A DNA stretch of 64,000 nt, taken from the NCBI RefSeq assembly GCF_002259405.1, contig NZ_NPFW01000023.1, positions 186,001-250,000 of the forward strand, read 5' to 3'. Made by a program: the position numbers and the translations under genes. Under the pieces are notes generated by a model, which did no database searches, was not told where the DNA came from, and saw only the letters and a program-made list of their open reading frames with translations. Of the stretch, positions 1-9,357 are shown in pieces (position 1 is the first letter of the stretch; every line of letters starts with the position of its first letter). Origin of the DNA: Rhodococcus sp. 14-2483-1-2 (lineage in GTDB: Bacteria > Actinomycetota > Actinomycetes > Mycobacteriales > Mycobacteriaceae).

Positions 1-136
1 GGCGAGCATCCCGGTGCACGTCAATACCCTCCGGTATCGGCTGGCCAGGTTCGAAATGCTCACCGGTTGCTCGCTCGACGACTCAGACGCTGTGGTGGAG
101 TTGTCCTGGATGCTCTTCGATTATGACTCCCGCTAA
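1..136 (+). CDS. PucR/CdaR-type transcriptional regulator, C-terminal end (partial)
   Basis: The window opens inside a gene. Reading from base 2, 44 residues precede a TAA at 134-136. The peptide (VHVNTLRYRLARFEMLTG, then a DD-rich turn and an EL.WML helix) matches the C-terminal helix-turn-helix of PucR/CdaR-family regulators, where 'H.NTL.YRL.R.E.LTG' is the recognition motif. The effector domains lie left of the window, so the ligand is unknown. It is co-directional with the MFS gene 150 bp downstream and could regulate that run; this is positional inference only. Confidence 0.8.
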   Translation, partial: ASIPVHVNTLRYRLARFEMLTGCSLDDSDAVVELSWMLFDYDSR

Positions 137-287
137 CAGTTAGTAGATATTTACCACACGGGAAGCTGAGCGTTAGCTGCGGAGACATGGATAAGTGACC
201 GCGTTCGCCGCAGGATGATTGTGACGGACTCACCGTTTCGCGCATGTAGAGGCCGGCACCACAACGCCGCCGTGGAGGCCCCACACA

Positions 288-1583
288 ATGACCCAAAACG
301 CTACAGAAACTTCGTCCGGACAGGATCAACGTTCCGTCCGCCGCCGACAGCTCTCGGCGGCGTTCGTCGGCAACGTTGTCGAGTGGTTCGACTGGTACGT
401 CTACTCAATCCTTGCCGTGTACTTCTCGACCCAGTTCTTTCCGAAAACAACCGGATCCAGCCTGGTTCCGCTCTTGGCGACGCTCGCCATCTTCGCGGCC
501 GGTTTCTTCGCCCGCCCACTCGGTGGTCTACTCTTCGGCGCGCTCGCCGACCGATTCGGCCGCAAGCGCGTATTGAGCGCGACGATCGTCGGAATGGGAG
601 CGGGCAGCCTGATGATCGGGCTGGCACCGACGTACGCTCAAGCCGGCCTGCTCGCCCCCGCCATCCTGTTGCTCGCTCGAATCGTCCAAGGGCTCTCGGC
701 CGGTGGAGAATACGCGGCAGGATCCGCCTTTCTCGTCGAGGCCGCACCGGATCGTCGTCGCGGCCTGTACTCCAGTTTCTTTTACGTCAGCGCTACGACA
801 GCAAATCTAGCCGCGATCGGGCTCAGCGCTCTGCTCAGTAACGTGCTCAGCGATGAGAGCATGAGCAGCTGGGGTTGGCGCATACCGTTCCTCGTGGGTT
901 CGGTCGGGGCCGTGGTGGGGCTCTGGGTGCGCAAGCATGCAGAAGAGACTCTGACCGATGCATCCACCGAAAAGCGCCGTCGCAGAGGTTACTTCGACTT
1001 CCTGCGACAACATCCTCGCGAATCCTTCCTGGTATTCGGGCTCACGGCAGGACCAGTGTTGGTCTTCTACACCTTCACCTCCTACCTCCCCACGTACGCA
1101 AACATCACTGTCGGCTTCGACCTGAAGTACGGGCTCGTCACGGGTGCCGTTGCGCTGGCGTGGTTCCTGGCCCTCCAGCCGATCTTTGGAATGTTGTCCG
1201 ACCGGATCGGGCGCAAACCGATGCTGTTCGCGTTCGGCGTCTTCTTCATCGTCGGCACGGTGCCGCTGCTAGGAAGCTTGCGGTCCTCCTTCGTCAGTGT
1301 CCTTCTCGTCCAGATGCTGGGGCTGACGTTCATCGCGTGCTGGTCGTCCATTTCCAGCGCCGTAGTGGCCGAATTGTTCCCCGCTCATATTCGCGGCTCG
1401 GGCATCGGTTTCCCGTACGCCCTTGCCGTTGCGGTGTTCGGCGGAACCGGGCCGTACATAGCCACGTGGCTCGTCGGACAGGATCAGACCCAGATGTTCG
1501 GTTGGTACATCAGCGTGGTGGTTCTGTTCAGCACCGTGGCGTTCTTCTTTCTTCCAGAGACAGCGCGCTCACCACTTCGATGA
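288..1583 (+). CDS. MFS transporter, MHS (metabolite:H+ symporter) type
   Basis: A 431-residue membrane protein with about 12 hydrophobic segments. The N-terminus (FVGNVVEWFDWYVYS) is the hallmark of the MHS subfamily (KgtP, ProP, ShiA-like), followed by the loop 2-3 motif GALADRFGRKRVL and a second copy, GMLSDRIGRKPML, in the C-terminal half. Family members import organic acids or related metabolites with protons; the substrate is not predictable here. The start follows a GAGG-like site in the leader. A thiolase gene starts 22 bp after the stop, so the two are probably co-transcribed, suggesting uptake of a carboxylic acid that is then degraded. Confidence 0.88.
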   Translation: MTQNATETSSGQDQRSVRRRQLSAAFVGNVVEWFDWYVYSILAVYFSTQFFPKTTGSSLVPLLATLAIFAAGFFARPLGGLLFGALADRFGRKRVLSATIVGMGAGSLMIGLAPTYAQAGLLAPAILLLARIVQGLSAGGEYAAGSAFLVEAAPDRRRGLYSSFFYVSATTANLAAIGLSALLSNVLSDESMSSWGWRIPFLVGSVGAVVGLWVRKHAEETLTDASTEKRRRRGYFDFLRQHPRESFLVFGLTAGPVLVFYTFTSYLPTYANITVGFDLKYGLVTGAVALAWFLALQPIFGMLSDRIGRKPMLFAFGVFFIVGTVPLLGSLRSSFVSVLLVQMLGLTFIACWSSISSAVVAELFPAHIRGSGIGFPYALAVAVFGGTGPYIATWLVGQDQTQMFGWYISVVVLFSTVAFFFLPETARSPLR

Positions 1584-1605
1584 CGTTGAAAGCAGGGTAT
1601 TTGTC

Positions 1606-2850
1606 GTGAGTCAGTCAGTGTGGATCGCCGGCATCGGAATGACGCCATTCGGTATCCATCAGAATTCCACGGTCCGCGAACTTACCTCCCGCGCAGTCGG
1701 TGATGCGCTGACCGATAGCGGTGGTCGGCTATCCGAAGTGGACGTTGCGTTCTTCGGCAACACGACACAGGGCATGTTGGAGGGGCAGGCCATGGTTCCA
1801 GGTCAGATCGCCCTGCGCAGCATGGGACTCGAGGGTATTCCGGTCTTCAACGTCGAAAATGCCTGCGCTACCGGTTCGTCGGCGCTTTCGCTCGCGGTGA
1901 ATCAGATCCGTGCGGGAGCGGCCGAGATCGCTCTGGCAGTCGGGGTGGAGAAGATGAACGTCGGAAACACAGCACGCACGATGGCGGTGTTCGACAGCGC
2001 ATACGATGTCTCGGATCCGGATGCACTCGCCCGCACGCTGATCGACCTCGGCGGTGAGATCGACGAGCCCGACGTCGGACGCCGTTCGGTCTTCATGGAT
2101 ATTTACGCCGCTATGGCCCGAAGCCATATGCGACAGTACGGGACCACCCAGGAACAGATCGCGGCTGTCGCTGCCAAAAACCATCTCCATGCGGTGTCCA
2201 ACGAACGTGCTCACTACCGCAAACCGATGACGGTCAACGAAGTCCTTGCAGGCCGGCCGCTGTCCTACCCTCTTACTGTCCCGATGTGCGCGCCGGTCAC
2301 CGACGGTGCCGCTGCCGTCATCCTGTGCAGCGATCGCGCACTCCGTCGGCTGAATTCGGTCGGACCGGTGAGAGTTCGTGCAGCGGTGGTCGGGACTGGA
2401 CGCGATCGAGATATCTCGACGTTCGCAGGACATCTCAGCAAAGCAGTTGCGGAGCGCGCCTACGAAGCGGCAGGCCTCGGACCAGAGGATATCGACGTCG
2501 CGGAAGTTCACGACGCCACAGCCTTCGCCGAAATCCTCCAGACCGAGATGGTCGGTCTCGTACCCGAGGGCCACGGCGGACCAGCAGCGCTCAGAGGCGA
2601 GACGTCATTGGGCGGACGTATCCCCGTCAATCCGTCGGGCGGACTCGAGTCCAAAGGCCACCCCCTTGCTGCCAGCGGCCTCGGCCAAATCTTCGAGCTG
2701 ACGGAACAACTGCGGGGAGCTTCCGGCAGCAGACAGGTCGAAGGCGCTCGCATCGCACTCGCCGAGAACGGCGGCGGCTTCCATCGCGGCGAGGAGGCCG
2801 TCACGAGCATCATCGTCCTGGAAAGTAGTGAACCTCGCAGCCGCCGATAA
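1606..2850 (+). CDS. Thiolase family protein (acetyl-CoA acetyltransferase/SCP-x-like)
   Basis: A 414-residue protein of usual SCP-x-type thiolase length. The N-terminus (VWIAGIGMTPFGIH) and the nucleophile motif NACATGSSAL (Cys about residue 87) mark the thiolase N-domain. NPSGGLESKGHPLAASGL supplies the conserved His. The tail has GGGFHRGEEAV instead of a classical CxG motif, as in lipid-transfer-associated (SCP2-type) thiolases. Expected chemistry is thiolytic or retro-Claisen cleavage of a beta-ketoacyl-CoA. It sits 22 bp behind the MFS gene and before a CocE-type hydrolase, which suggests a small catabolic operon. The substrate is unknown. Confidence 0.85.
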   Translation: MSQSVWIAGIGMTPFGIHQNSTVRELTSRAVGDALTDSGGRLSEVDVAFFGNTTQGMLEGQAMVPGQIALRSMGLEGIPVFNVENACATGSSALSLAVNQIRAGAAEIALAVGVEKMNVGNTARTMAVFDSAYDVSDPDALARTLIDLGGEIDEPDVGRRSVFMDIYAAMARSHMRQYGTTQEQIAAVAAKNHLHAVSNERAHYRKPMTVNEVLAGRPLSYPLTVPMCAPVTDGAAAVILCSDRALRRLNSVGPVRVRAAVVGTGRDRDISTFAGHLSKAVAERAYEAAGLGPEDIDVAEVHDATAFAEILQTEMVGLVPEGHGGPAALRGETSLGGRIPVNPSGGLESKGHPLAASGLGQIFELTEQLRGASGSRQVEGARIALAENGGGFHRGEEAVTSIIVLESSEPRSRR

Positions 2851-3063
2851 ATGGACGACCGATATAAATCCATTCGATCTCACCGGCGTATATCGGTCTG
2901 CGCCCGTAACCGCACGATGCAGCCGCCAGGTGAAGTCGATGTCAGAAATTTCAGAAGAATCGAACGGCTGTGTACCTCGAAAGAGGTTTCCGCCGTGAAG
3001 ATCCGAGTGCGTGAACACTACAGGGCAGCCCTCTTCAACTCCACTGAGAGCAGAGCGAAGGAA

Positions 3064-4833
3064 ATGGACATGAACAAGAACAGCGATTCAATGAACGGGT
3101 TCCGTGTTCTGAAAGACGTCATGGTTTCCATGACCGATGGGACCGGGCTCGCCACCGATGTCTGGATACCGAACGGCGGACCAGCACCGACATTGGTGGT
3201 TCGACTCCCCTACGGGAAAGACGTGATCCAGAACTACGCAGTCGGGATCTACCCCGGCGTGTTCGACCTGCTCGAAGCCGGCTACGCCGTCGTTTATCAG
3301 GACTGTCGAGGCCGTTACCGATCCGACGGGGAGTTCGCTGCGTTCGTCGACGAGAAGTCCGACGGACTCGACACCACGAATTGGGTCACCGAGCAACCAT
3401 GGTGCGATGGAAACGTCGGCGGGTTCGGTGCGTCGTATCTCGGTGCCACACAATGGGCGACCGCGTCACAATCGCCCGCCTCCCTCAAAGCAATCGCCCC
3501 CTCGGTCGCCAGCGCAGACCAATACAGAGCCCCCATACATTCTGACGGCGGAGCCCTCTCCTGGCATTTGGTGTTGTGGTGGGGCATCACGATGGCTGTG
3601 ACGAAAGCGCAGAACGACCTTGTCAACGGCGACGGTAACCTCGATACGATCACGGCACTCGCAACGATGGCGGCAGATCCCAAATCGGGACTGAGCAAAC
3701 TCCCCACCAGCGACCAGCAAATCCTCACCGATTACATCCCCTGGTGGAGGGAATTCCTCGACCACGCCGACCGGGACGACTACTGGCAAAGCATTTCGGT
3801 GTCGGACGACTACGGAACTGTCACCGCTCCGGCGCTCAATGTCGGAGGCTGGTTCGACATCTTCGCGAGCGCGAACACCCGCGCCTACACCCGCATGAAA
3901 ACTGCAGGCGGTAGCAGCGAGGCACGAGAAGGTCAGCGTCTGATCATGGGCCCCTGGGACCATTTGAGCTACGACGGTGTCTACCACGACCGCCAATTCG
4001 GCATCACCGCCAGTGCGGCCGCGTCGAATCTCCCCAGTGCGTACATCGGATTTTTCGACAGATGGCTGCGTGGAAATCAAAATGCGCCCGCCCCATTCGC
4101 TCCGGTCCGAATCTTCGTCATGGGAATCGACCAGTGGCGAGACGAACAGGACTGGCCGCTACCGGACACCAGGTATGTCGAGTACTTCCTCAGCAGTGGG
4201 GGCCACGCGAACACCGCGGCCGGGAACGGCCGGCTCGATACCGTGCCCGTATCAGCGGACCTGTCCGACACTTTCACATACGACCCCCTCGATCCAGTGC
4301 CGAGCGTCGGAGGCAGGTTGCTGCTGCCCGTAGCGTTGAATGCCGCAGGTCCTGTGGATCAGCAATCCGTCGAGGCACGAGACGACGTGCTGTGCTACAC
4401 CACCGGCGTGTTGGACAAGCCAGTGGAAGTCACCGGCGAGATCTCACTCGTGCTCCATATCGCCTCCTCCGCTGTGGACACCGACTTCACCGGCAAGCTG
4501 GTCGATGTCTTCCCCGATGGGCGCGCGATCTATCTCACGGACGGCATTCTGCGGACCCGATACCGGACTTCCCTTTCCGATCCGGAAATGCTCGAGCCCG
4601 GTCAGGTATACGAAGTGACACTTGATCTATCGGTGACATCGAATGTTTTCCTGCCAGGCCACCAGATCAGACTCGAGGTATCCAGCAGCAACTTCCCCCG
4701 CTACGACCGCAACACCAACAGCGGCGGCGTGATATCTCAGGACAGTGCCGAGAACATCGTCGTCGCAACCAATCGGGTACTGCATGGGCCGAAGCACCCA
4801 AGCCGGATGATTCTTCCTATCATCGAACGCTGA
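3064..4833 (+). CDS. CocE/NonD family (peptidase S15-like) alpha/beta hydrolase
   Basis: The open frame begins at 2851, directly after the thiolase stop, but its first 71 residues look non-coding. The ATG at 3064 is preceded by AAGGA and begins the recognisable fold (VMVSMTDGTGLATDVWIP), giving 589 residues. The nucleophile elbow is GGFGASYLGATQW (Ser in G-x-S-Y-x-G) and the catalytic His is in LIMGPWDH. A C-terminal jelly-roll typical of X-Pro dipeptidyl-peptidase/CocE enzymes ends with SSNFPRYDRNTNSGG. It probably hydrolyses an ester or amide of a xenobiotic or amino-acid type. A second CocE-like gene lies in the RiPP cluster at 26255-27805. Confidence 0.85.
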   Translation: MDMNKNSDSMNGFRVLKDVMVSMTDGTGLATDVWIPNGGPAPTLVVRLPYGKDVIQNYAVGIYPGVFDLLEAGYAVVYQDCRGRYRSDGEFAAFVDEKSDGLDTTNWVTEQPWCDGNVGGFGASYLGATQWATASQSPASLKAIAPSVASADQYRAPIHSDGGALSWHLVLWWGITMAVTKAQNDLVNGDGNLDTITALATMAADPKSGLSKLPTSDQQILTDYIPWWREFLDHADRDDYWQSISVSDDYGTVTAPALNVGGWFDIFASANTRAYTRMKTAGGSSEAREGQRLIMGPWDHLSYDGVYHDRQFGITASAAASNLPSAYIGFFDRWLRGNQNAPAPFAPVRIFVMGIDQWRDEQDWPLPDTRYVEYFLSSGGHANTAAGNGRLDTVPVSADLSDTFTYDPLDPVPSVGGRLLLPVALNAAGPVDQQSVEARDDVLCYTTGVLDKPVEVTGEISLVLHIASSAVDTDFTGKLVDVFPDGRAIYLTDGILRTRYRTSLSDPEMLEPGQVYEVTLDLSVTSNVFLPGHQIRLEVSSSNFPRYDRNTNSGGVISQDSAENIVVATNRVLHGPKHPSRMILPIIER

Positions 4834-5680
4834 CCACAATGTCGGAGGCGACGTGCCCATGATGTCGTGGCCGACAACCACGTTAGGTCCGGACGCGCGA
4901 CTACGGAACTCCCCCACGTTCGCACGCACAAAATTCAGTAGTATGACTCGCCTGATTGATCACCCGTGTAGAGCGACTCTTCTTTGATGCTGGCGGCCTC
5001 AAGGAGGTACGCGCTCTCCATGGTCATTCGGGGATGAAAAATGCGGAACGGAGCGGTGGTCGCAAAGTGTCTGTCCTCGAACGGTGCGATGGTTCACCAG
5101 GCTTTCCCCGTCAGGTACCGACCGATGAGCCTTTGCCGGTGCGAGGGTAATTGTGTGATGGGCAAGGCCGCGGCTCTTGCGTTCGACCAGCGAGAGCCGC
5201 GTCTGGTACCGAGTTCACGAGCGTGGTGGAGTGCCGCGGCAGACGACACCACCACCGACGGGTCCTTTCCGTCGCTCGTACAACGGAGTGTCATCGCCAT
5301 CGGTATCGGGTTGTCGGCTGCGCACGCGACCGCGGCGTCCCTGGGCCGTGCTGCGTCGACACACCCCGAATATACGAGCGCCATGGAAATTTCGGACGTT
5401 CATACAAGCCGCATTACGCGGAGCGTAGGCACCCATCAGGTAACCAAAACCCGAAAAAGGCCAGCTGGAGCCAGGCACTGTCGTTCCATACACAGGTGCC
5501 TGGCCCTTCTCGGGTTCGACTGATCGAACCATTTCGGTATCGCGGACCGGTTCTCCCAGGTCGGTTGTCAGGGTCCAGAACCGACTCGTTTTCCGGGCGC
5601 ATGTGGATACGGTGACGTCGATGTGCTCGCTGGCCGTCCGATCTCGGATTGAATCAGACTGAGTGGCAACAGGCCTCGAG
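4834..5680. other. Long intergenic stretch without a recognised gene
   Basis: About 850 bp between the CocE-like gene and the DHA2 efflux gene. Several short open frames exist on both strands, but none has a recognisable domain, a convincing ribosome-binding site or codon bias. The only structure I see is the composite inverted repeat at 5448-5516. Confidence 0.6.
5448..5516. repeat. Composite inverted repeat
   Basis: AACCCGA (5448-5454) pairs with TCGGGTT (5510-5516), and GCCAGGCAC (5470-5478) pairs with GTGCCTGGC (5496-5504). If a roughly 10-nt insertion in the left arm is skipped, the arms match over about 21 bp with two mismatches. There is no T-run. It could be a terminator between the convergent genes either side or an old element end. 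Confidence 0.5.
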
Positions 5681-7114
5681 TCAATCACTTGTTCGCCGGG
5701 GCCGGGCACGCACGGTATGCGACGGGACGATAAGCACGGCGAGCACCGAACCCACGATCAACAGACCCGCCGCGACTGCCAACCCAGTGCTGTAGCCGTC
5801 TCCTGCCTTCAGCGCCTCGGACGCCGCGGAGGACGACGCAGTAGCCGTGGCCGCGATCGAGACCAACACAGCCAGTCCGAGAGTGCCCCCCAACTGCCGC
5901 GCCGCATTGAGCACACCCGACGCGATTCCCGCGTCACCGGGCTGCACCCCGGCGATGGCAGCCGCGCCCTGGACCACCATCGAACCACCGATGCCGATAC
6001 CTCCCAGAGCCGACGGAAGCACGACCCCGGTCCAGAAAGCGACCTGGGGCGGCATCAAAGCGAAACACCCGAGTCCCGCAGCACCGACGAAACCGAACAC
6101 TCCGAGCGTGATACGTGGGCCGATCGCAGCCGACATCTTGCTCGCCAAAGCGATCCCGACCACTACGAAGAAGCAGAAGGGAAGGAACATGAACCCGGCG
6201 ACGTCGGACGCCACGCCCCAGACATTCTGTATGTACAACGACACGAAATAGAACGCGGCGAGTTGCCCGGCGCACAGCATGAACCCGAAGACGTTCGCTC
6301 CCACGACACTGCGAACCCGAAACAGTCGCAGCGGCATCAACGGCTGTGCCACACGCGATTCGACGACGACAAACAAAGCAAGAAGCACTGCAGCGCAGAC
6401 GAATCCCGCGACCACCGACCCGGCGCCCCACCCTGAATCGGCGGGCGTCGAAGCGGCGTACACGAGCGACCCGACCCCCAACGTCGCCAGACACGCACCA
6501 GCAAAATCGAGCCGTCGATCAACCGAAGCACGCCTGTGGTTCGGAAGCCGATACGCAGCGACAAGACCGACGATCACGATCGGTACATTGACGAACATCA
6601 CTGCGCGCCAACCGAACGCGTGGGTGAGCAGCCCGCTGAGTACCACGCCGACTGCCCCTCCGCCGGCTCCCGCAGCGCTCCACAGCCCCAACGCGCGGCG
6701 ACGATGCCCACCCTCCGGCACCTCGGTCACCAACGCCAGAGCAGCCGGGGCGAGCAGAGCACCGGCAAGTCCCTGCACTGCGCGTGCAAGCAACAACAAC
6801 GGCGCGTTCCACGCGAGGCCGCCCAAGACACTCGCCGCCGCGAACAGCATCGAGCCCACAAGGACGACTCGTCGTCGGCCGACGACGTCGCCGAGGCGGC
6901 CTCCCAACAGCATGAACCCGGCGAACGTCAGCAAATAGGCGCTGACCACCCACTGCAACGCGGAATCACCGAACCCCAGGTCGTCCGCGATGTCGGGTAG
7001 TGCGATATTCACCAGCGACACGTCGAGCGCGACCAGGAACTGAAGCACGAAGATGGTGGTCGACAGAGCGCCCACCCGAATCACGGTGCCCGCAGCCACC
7101 TCGGGATCGGTCAT
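5681..7114 (-). CDS. MFS drug efflux transporter, DHA2 (EmrB/QacA) family
   Basis: A 477-residue protein with about 14 hydrophobic helices, as in DHA2 pumps. DVSLVNIALPDIADDLG in helix 1 is the D1 signature of the 14-TMS family, and GGRLGDVVGRRRVVLVG is MFS motif A. A longer frame starts at 7306, but its first 64 residues overlap the divergent regulator and are not membrane-like. The ATG at 7114 has a GAAAGG site upstream. It is divergent from the TetR gene at 7218 across a 103-bp region carrying two identical palindromes, so drug-induced derepression is the likely control. The substrate is unknown. Confidence 0.88.
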   Translation of the reverse strand: MTDPEVAAGTVIRVGALSTTIFVLQFLVALDVSLVNIALPDIADDLGFGDSALQWVVSAYLLTFAGFMLLGGRLGDVVGRRRVVLVGSMLFAAASVLGGLAWNAPLLLLARAVQGLAGALLAPAALALVTEVPEGGHRRRALGLWSAAGAGGGAVGVVLSGLLTHAFGWRAVMFVNVPIVIVGLVAAYRLPNHRRASVDRRLDFAGACLATLGVGSLVYAASTPADSGWGAGSVVAGFVCAAVLLALFVVVESRVAQPLMPLRLFRVRSVVGANVFGFMLCAGQLAAFYFVSLYIQNVWGVASDVAGFMFLPFCFFVVVGIALASKMSAAIGPRITLGVFGFVGAAGLGCFALMPPQVAFWTGVVLPSALGGIGIGGSMVVQGAAAIAGVQPGDAGIASGVLNAARQLGGTLGLAVLVSIAATATASSSAASEALKAGDGYSTGLAVAAGLLIVGSVLAVLIVPSHTVRARPRRTSD

Positions 7115-7131
7115 GATCACGCCTTTCGATG

Positions 7132-7163
7132 TCGTACGCGTACGAAGGTTCGTACGCGTACGA
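7132..7163. promoter_or_regulatory. Duplicated palindromic operator for the adjacent TetR regulator
   Basis: The perfect 14-bp palindrome TCGTACGCGTACGA occurs twice, at 7132-7145 and 7150-7163, with centres 18 bp apart. It lies in the divergent promoter between the efflux pump and the TetR gene, the classic position of a TetR-family operator bound by two dimers. No other operator-like palindrome was seen here. Confidence 0.82.
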
Positions 7164-7217
7164 GACCGTAGTAGGCTCGCTCTCGGACTACAAGAGCTAC
7201 GAAATGCAGAGGAACCG

Positions 7218-7859
7218 ATGCCGTCGAACAGCACCGTCGACCGGGCAGCCATCGTCTCCGCCGCGCGCAGGATGCTCGAACGCGACGGTGTCGCAGGGCT
7301 GAGCATGCGCCGACTCGCCGACGAACTCGGATCGAAGCCGATGACGCTCTACCACCACGTGGCCAACAAGTCCGAGCTCCTGTCGTTGGTGCTCACCGAC
7401 ATCGCGGCCGAGATCGAATGGGCCACACCCACCGGGTCGCCACGAGAACGCATGGTCGAGATAGGCATGGACATGCATCACCGACTCTCATCCATCGCCT
7501 GGATCGTTCCGGTCCTCCGGACCGGAACAACAGTTGGCACACCGGCTCTCGCGCTGGCCGACCGCTTCCTCTCTGCGGCCCTCGAGACGGGCATGACCGA
7601 GCTACGAGCGCTTTCGCTGTGGCGGTCGACGTGGTACCTCGCCACCTCCGAACTGATGTGGCAGGCCGAGCTCGCCGAACGCCCCGACAACGAACAATCG
7701 TGGTTCGACAAGATCGACCCCACGGTCGTTGCGCAGGTTGCACCCACCGTCGCCGGCCTGTTGCCGCGATGGCCGCAGCATTCCGCAGCTTTCGACCTCC
7801 GAGCGGCCATCACCGCTCAGATCGACGGAACCATCTCCACCCCCGGGTTCGCGCACTGA
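7218..7859 (+). CDS. TetR family regulator (TetR_C type) of the divergent efflux pump
   Basis: 213 residues from the ATG at 7218, which follows an AGAGGAA site; the longer frame from 7053 would run through the operator. The N-terminal helix-turn-helix reads AARRMLERDGVAGLSMRRLADELGSKPMTLYHHVANKSELLSLV, the typical tetracycline-repressor pattern (LxxxLGVxxxTLYxHVxxKxxLL). The C-terminal half resembles the TetR_C ligand domain. It is divergent from the DHA2 pump and faces the double operator at 7132-7163, so it is inferred to repress both genes until a pump substrate binds. Confidence 0.88.
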   Translation: MPSNSTVDRAAIVSAARRMLERDGVAGLSMRRLADELGSKPMTLYHHVANKSELLSLVLTDIAAEIEWATPTGSPRERMVEIGMDMHHRLSSIAWIVPVLRTGTTVGTPALALADRFLSAALETGMTELRALSLWRSTWYLATSELMWQAELAERPDNEQSWFDKIDPTVVAQVAPTVAGLLPRWPQHSAAFDLRAAITAQIDGTISTPGFAH

Positions 7860-8298
7860 GCCGCAGCCTGTCGCGATGACTGCCCTCGGCCACTTCCGAT
7901 TCCGAGCCTCGTACTGGCCTCCCGGCACCGGATCGCGCGCCCACATGAAAGCCCGGGGACGGATCAGTCACCGCACAGGTGCCAAGTGGCTGCGGTGAAC
8001 AACGTTGCGTCACCACGCGCCTACGCCCATAACCTCCTCGACTCGGACCGTGGAAGCCGACATCAGTCTTCGGTGCTTCTCCATACACTCGATGCAAATC
8101 GGTTGGCGCGGGTTCACGGGCTACGTCGGACGTCCGGCGACAACGCCGTGTTAGAGGCGTACTTCGTTCTTCTGCAACATAATTCCTCGACGATCAGTGG
8201 CAGTCGACCAGTTCCGCATACGCAGCCCAAAACCTGAATGCCCTACGAGGCACTTGAACTGGTGGCAGTCCCATACTGGCGTCGGGTTTGCCTACTGC
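7860..8298. other. Intergenic stretch with no recognised feature
   Basis: About 440 bp between the convergent TetR and LysR genes. Short open frames are present but none is convincing, and I see no hairpin with a T-run. Confidence 0.5.
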
Positions 8299-9237
8299 TC
8301 ACCAGTCACGCGCAGCTTCGATCAACCGCTCACGCACCCTGACAGTGCTCGGATTCGCCAGCGCACCCGGACGTTCGACAAGGAAAAGGGTATTGAGCGG
8401 TGCCTCAGCCGGTTCTACCAGCACAACCAAACGGCCGTCGTGGAGTTGATCGCGGCACAGTGACCGCGGGAGAACACTGAACCCGGCACCTGCCACCACT
8501 GCCGACAGCACAGCGTACAAATTCGGCACTGTCACCGCAGGAGACCTGTCCAATCGCTTAGAGAATACCTCGCGCCAATACCGGCGCAAAATCGGCAAAT
8601 CGTCTGCGAATGCGATGAGCGGTGTCTCTCGAAGAGCGCTCGGTCCGTTCACCGCCAGCAACTCACGCGTACCCCACCATAGGGGCGAGGCCACCAGAAC
8701 ATACTCCTCGTCAGCAAGCGGAGTCGCTGCTACCGCACGACCCCGCGGGCGACGCGTCGCGACGATCATATCGTGTCGACCGATCCGCATCTCCTCGAGC
8801 GCATCATCGGTCTGCACCTGCGCGAGGCGCAGCTCGACTCCTTCTGCAACGAGTGACGCGAGCGCCGGCAAAACGCGGGTGCACAGCAATTCGGACGGGC
8901 CGGCTATACGCACCGGAGACGGCGGTGAGAATGCGTCGCTCGATCCCACTGCGGCGACAAGATCATCGAGCGCACGCCCAGCCTTCGACGCCAGACGGTG
9001 CGCGTGCTGAGTAGGCTCGGCACCCCTGGGGAGTCGACGGAAAAGCTCATGACCGAAGTGCAGTTCGAGAGCCCGTATCTGCGCAGTGACCGTGGGTTGT
9101 GACAGCCCAACTCGTGGGCCGGCCGCGGTGAACGAGCCTGCGCGATACACCTCGAGAAACGTCTTGATCAGATTAAGATCTGTGCGCGCGGATGCCGCAG
9201 TGTCGACATCCCTAGCGTACTGGCGTGGGCGACTCAC
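8299..9237 (-). CDS. LysR family transcriptional regulator
   Basis: 312 residues from a GTG at 9237. The winged helix-turn-helix is DLNLIKTFLEVYRAGSFTAAGPRVGLSQPTVTAQIRALE, preceded by a roughly 17-residue tail. A periplasmic-binding-protein-like effector domain follows (IAGPSELLCTRVLPAL..., then PLNTLFLVERPGAL near the end). LysR proteins usually control the divergent gene, here the SRPBCC protein 120 bp away. The inducer is unknown. A decayed copy of its 3' end is found at about 11755-11900. Confidence 0.9.
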   Translation of the reverse strand: MSRPRQYARDVDTAASARTDLNLIKTFLEVYRAGSFTAAGPRVGLSQPTVTAQIRALELHFGHELFRRLPRGAEPTQHAHRLASKAGRALDDLVAAVGSSDAFSPPSPVRIAGPSELLCTRVLPALASLVAEGVELRLAQVQTDDALEEMRIGRHDMIVATRRPRGRAVAATPLADEEYVLVASPLWWGTRELLAVNGPSALRETPLIAFADDLPILRRYWREVFSKRLDRSPAVTVPNLYAVLSAVVAGAGFSVLPRSLCRDQLHDGRLVVLVEPAEAPLNTLFLVERPGALANPSTVRVRERLIEAARDW

Positions 9238-9357
9238 GCAATCACTGTACAGCGCCCATCCATCAGAAAGCCGATGACAAGTATCGCTGTATCTATTGGT
9301 CAGCCAATTTGTCGCTCGCTAAGGTCATCCCCACAACGTCTACGAAAGGCACCACTG

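Noticed and set aside
2851..3063. ATG at 2851 as the start of the CocE-like protein
   Set aside because: The 71 extra residues are not conserved-looking and the ATG at 3064 has its own ribosome-binding site.
5041..5523. 160-codon forward frame in the 4.8-5.7 kb gap
   Set aside because: No domain, no ribosome-binding site and a competing reverse frame; low-confidence noise.
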